A DNA stretch of 13,874 nt from CAYFMH01 sp964344775 (lineage in GTDB: Bacteria; Patescibacteriota; Gracilibacteria; UBA4473), in NCBI GenBank assembly GCA_964344775.1, contig CAYFOO010000037.1, forward strand, positions 1-13,874, written 5' to 3'. A program made the position numbers and the translations under genes. The notes under the pieces were generated by a model. That model saw only the letters and a program-made list of their open reading frames with translations. It was not told the DNA's origin and did not search any database. Each line of letters starts with the position of its first letter. The stretch's first letter is position 1. Shown here piece after piece: positions 12,800 to 13,874 of the stretch.

Positions 12800-13132
12800 T
12801 CAATAAATTTCTAAACATCCTCCTACTTCATCCGCCTCAAATAGCTTTATACTTTGGGCATGTTTTCTTAATAATCTCTCAATGTGTCCCGAAGAAACAT
12901 TACCACTTCGGAGCCAAATAACTTTTGGAGGAAATCCATAAATCAAACTTCTTTCATAAAAATCAGAATCCTGAGTGACAATTACATAATCGTTTTTCTT
13001 GGCATATTCCCAGATTTCTTGATCACTCGCCGATGCTAATCCCAAAAGATAAACATGGTCAGCTCCCGGAAAAATATCTCTGAGTGCTTTTATAAGTTTA
13101 TAAGAAATATTTTGATCAAATAGGAGTTTCAT
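12800..13132 (-). CDS. DUF5615 PIN-like toxin
   Basis: The product has 110 residues. The opening MKLLFDQNISYKLIKAL, then GLASASDQEIWEYAKKNDY, VIVTQDSDF and GFPPKVIWLRSGN are the DUF5615 (Mut7-C/PIN-like) signature, with acidic residues D6, D37, D55 and D57 as a likely metal site. Such proteins are predicted RNases paired with DUF433 antitoxins. Its start lies 17 bases inside the DUF433 gene, the normal coupling. It directly precedes the hydrogenase gamma gene. Confidence 0.92.
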   Translation of the reverse strand: MKLLFDQNISYKLIKALRDIFPGADHVYLLGLASASDQEIWEYAKKNDYVIVTQDSDFYERSLIYGFPPKVIWLRSGNVSSGHIERLLRKHAQSIKLFEADEVGGCLEIY

Positions 13133-13352
13133 CGCTCACGGTGGTTATAAAATGCTCTCGCTCTGAAGCAAAAGTAAGTGTTGCGATGATATCTTCGTGC
13201 GTTAACTCTGGAAAATCATCCAGTATTTTTTCTTCCGTCATCCCCGAAGCAAGCATTTTTAAGATGTCATAAACCGTAATCCGCATCCCTCGAATACAAG
13301 GTTTACCACCTCTTTTTCCAGATTCTACCGTAATAATTTCTTTATAATTCAT
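13116..13352 (-). CDS. DUF433 antitoxin
   Basis: The product has 78 residues. The family pattern is complete: ITVESGKRGGKPCIRGMRIT followed by VYDILKMLASGMTEEKIL and DDFPELTHEDIIATLTFA, a small winged-helix-type DNA-binding domain that neutralises DUF5615 and probably represses the promoter at 13363-13390. It is the first gene of the minus-strand hydrogenase locus, so control of this operon may pass through the antitoxin. No Shine-Dalgarno sequence is present; the predicted leader is only a few bases. Confidence 0.93.
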   Translation of the reverse strand: MNYKEIITVESGKRGGKPCIRGMRITVYDILKMLASGMTEEKILDDFPELTHEDIIATLTFASEREHFITTVSDETPI

Positions 13353-13362
13353 TGTTATTTCA

Positions 13363-13390
13363 ATAATAACTCATTAAAAAAAGGAGTAAA
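13363..13390 (-). promoter_or_regulatory. Candidate promoter of DUF433-DUF5615-hydrogenase gamma
   Basis: On the minus strand TTTACT (13390-13385), 16 bases, then TATTAT (13368-13363). The start would be near 13356, giving an almost leaderless message from the ATG at 13352. An alternative farther upstream is TTGATA about 16 bases before TTAAAT (around 13400-13430). Confidence 0.4.
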
Positions 13391-13543
13391 GAAAAATTTA
13401 AACGTTTATCCTCTTTTTATCAATCTTCTCACTCTCGCCCCAAAATTTCCATAATTTTTCTTTTCAAAGAAAAACAAAAAAAACTCAAAAATTTAATGAA
13501 GATTTAATGTTCTACTCTTAAAATAGTAAGTTGTAAGTGGGAA

Positions 13544-13657
13544 GTTGTAGGTTGCCCGGCCTTCGTAGCCTAAAAACACAATTACAAACTTCGGCGGAGT
13601 AGGCTAGGGCATAATTTATTAAAAAATCCCTCCCACCTACCACCTAAAACCTACAAC
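13544..13657. repeat. Long inverted repeat in terminal intergenic region
   Basis: The outer arms are GTTGTAGGTT (13544-13553) and AACCTACAAC (13648-13657). Inside, GCCC (13554) faces GGGC (13607) and TAGCC faces GGCTA. The inner words CTTCGTAGCC and CTTCGGCGGAGTAGG belong to the same word family as 1791-1846. This is a folded dispersed repeat between the minus-strand operon and a possible plus-strand gene. Confidence 0.6.
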
Positions 13658-13686
13658 CTTTTAATTATTTTCTAACCCCCATCTCC

Positions 13687-13830
13687 ATGCTCCTCAGCTC
13701 CATCATCCGAGAGATAAACCGACTCTCCCACATCCAAAAAATGCTTCCCACCCACGGATCACTCATCCCTGAACGCCAAAAATGGATAGCAAAATCGCTC
13801 AACGAAAATCTTCCCGGGATGTTATACTAA
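13687..13830 (+). CDS. Possible small protein (47 aa)
   Basis: A short frame from ATG 13687 to TAA 13828-13830. The predicted peptide begins MLLSSIIREINRLSHIQKML and ends NENLPGMLY. It is helical and basic, with no membrane segment or cysteine. Codons such as CTC, ATC, CGA and CTT resemble those of hisS and the 3' part of the secreted protein gene, and the composition is richer in GC than the surrounding AT-rich spacers. No Shine-Dalgarno sequence is present, as elsewhere in the window. I do not recognise a family. It could be chance, but the codon pattern makes a real small gene plausible. Confidence 0.45.
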   Translation: MLLSSIIREINRLSHIQKMLPTHGSLIPERQKWIAKSLNENLPGMLY

Positions 13831-13874
13831 ACCGCCTTTGAAATTTGTATAAATTGATATAAACTTTGGTTAGT

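Overview
The window most likely comes from a Candidate Phyla Radiation (Patescibacteria) bacterium, perhaps Peregrinibacteria-like. This is inferred from gene content, not from a marker tree. The indicators are a short group 3b [NiFe]-hydrogenase set, a secreted protein ending in the two-helix TrbC/VirB2-like module common in these genomes, several small toxin-antitoxin pairs, and many hairpin-rich intergenic repeats. TGA ends genes normally (4945-4947 and 9985-9987), so the UGA-glycine code of Gracilibacteria and Absconditabacteria is not supported. Almost no start codon has a Shine-Dalgarno sequence.

Layout. 129-1484 (+) is histidyl-tRNA synthetase. 1485-2850 has no convincing protein gene. 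It holds dispersed palindromic repeats and, as the main discovery candidate, a duplicated divergent RNA cassette. Each cassette has a minus-strand tRNA-like RNA (core 1927-2003 and 2445-2518) and a plus-strand RNA of about 71 nt (2078-2148 and 2593-2663) with a strong promoter and a Rho-independent terminator. The -35 boxes of the two promoters overlap. Each plus-strand RNA is complementary to its own tRNA-like partner in two blocks whose order is permuted. The three base differences between cassettes within the first block are matched exactly in both RNAs of each cassette, and the stems of the tRNA-like RNA show compensatory changes.

2851-4416 (+) encodes an exported cysteine-rich protein with a Gly-rich linker and two C-terminal membrane helices. 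4555-4947 (+) is a YraN/UPF0102 protein. 4954-8536 (-) is a tightly packed four-gene operon of unrecognised proteins, including one of 834 residues; two of its junctions overlap by exactly 11 nt.

8654-13352 (-) is a cytosolic group 3b hydrogenase locus. Gamma (NAD(P)/FAD, 2Fe-2S), delta (small, Fe-S) and alpha (large, NiFe) are present in the usual order, but the beta Fe-S subunit is not in the window. The three genes are interrupted: a DUF433/DUF5615 pair precedes gamma, a DUF559 endonuclease flanked by inverted hairpins separates gamma from delta, and a RelE-type toxin-antitoxin pair separates delta from alpha. The toxin stop codon overlaps the alpha start. The enzyme would couple NAD(P)H oxidation or reduction to H2 through gamma, delta and alpha.

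13353-13874 holds a promoter candidate, a long inverted repeat and a possible 47-residue plus-strand gene.
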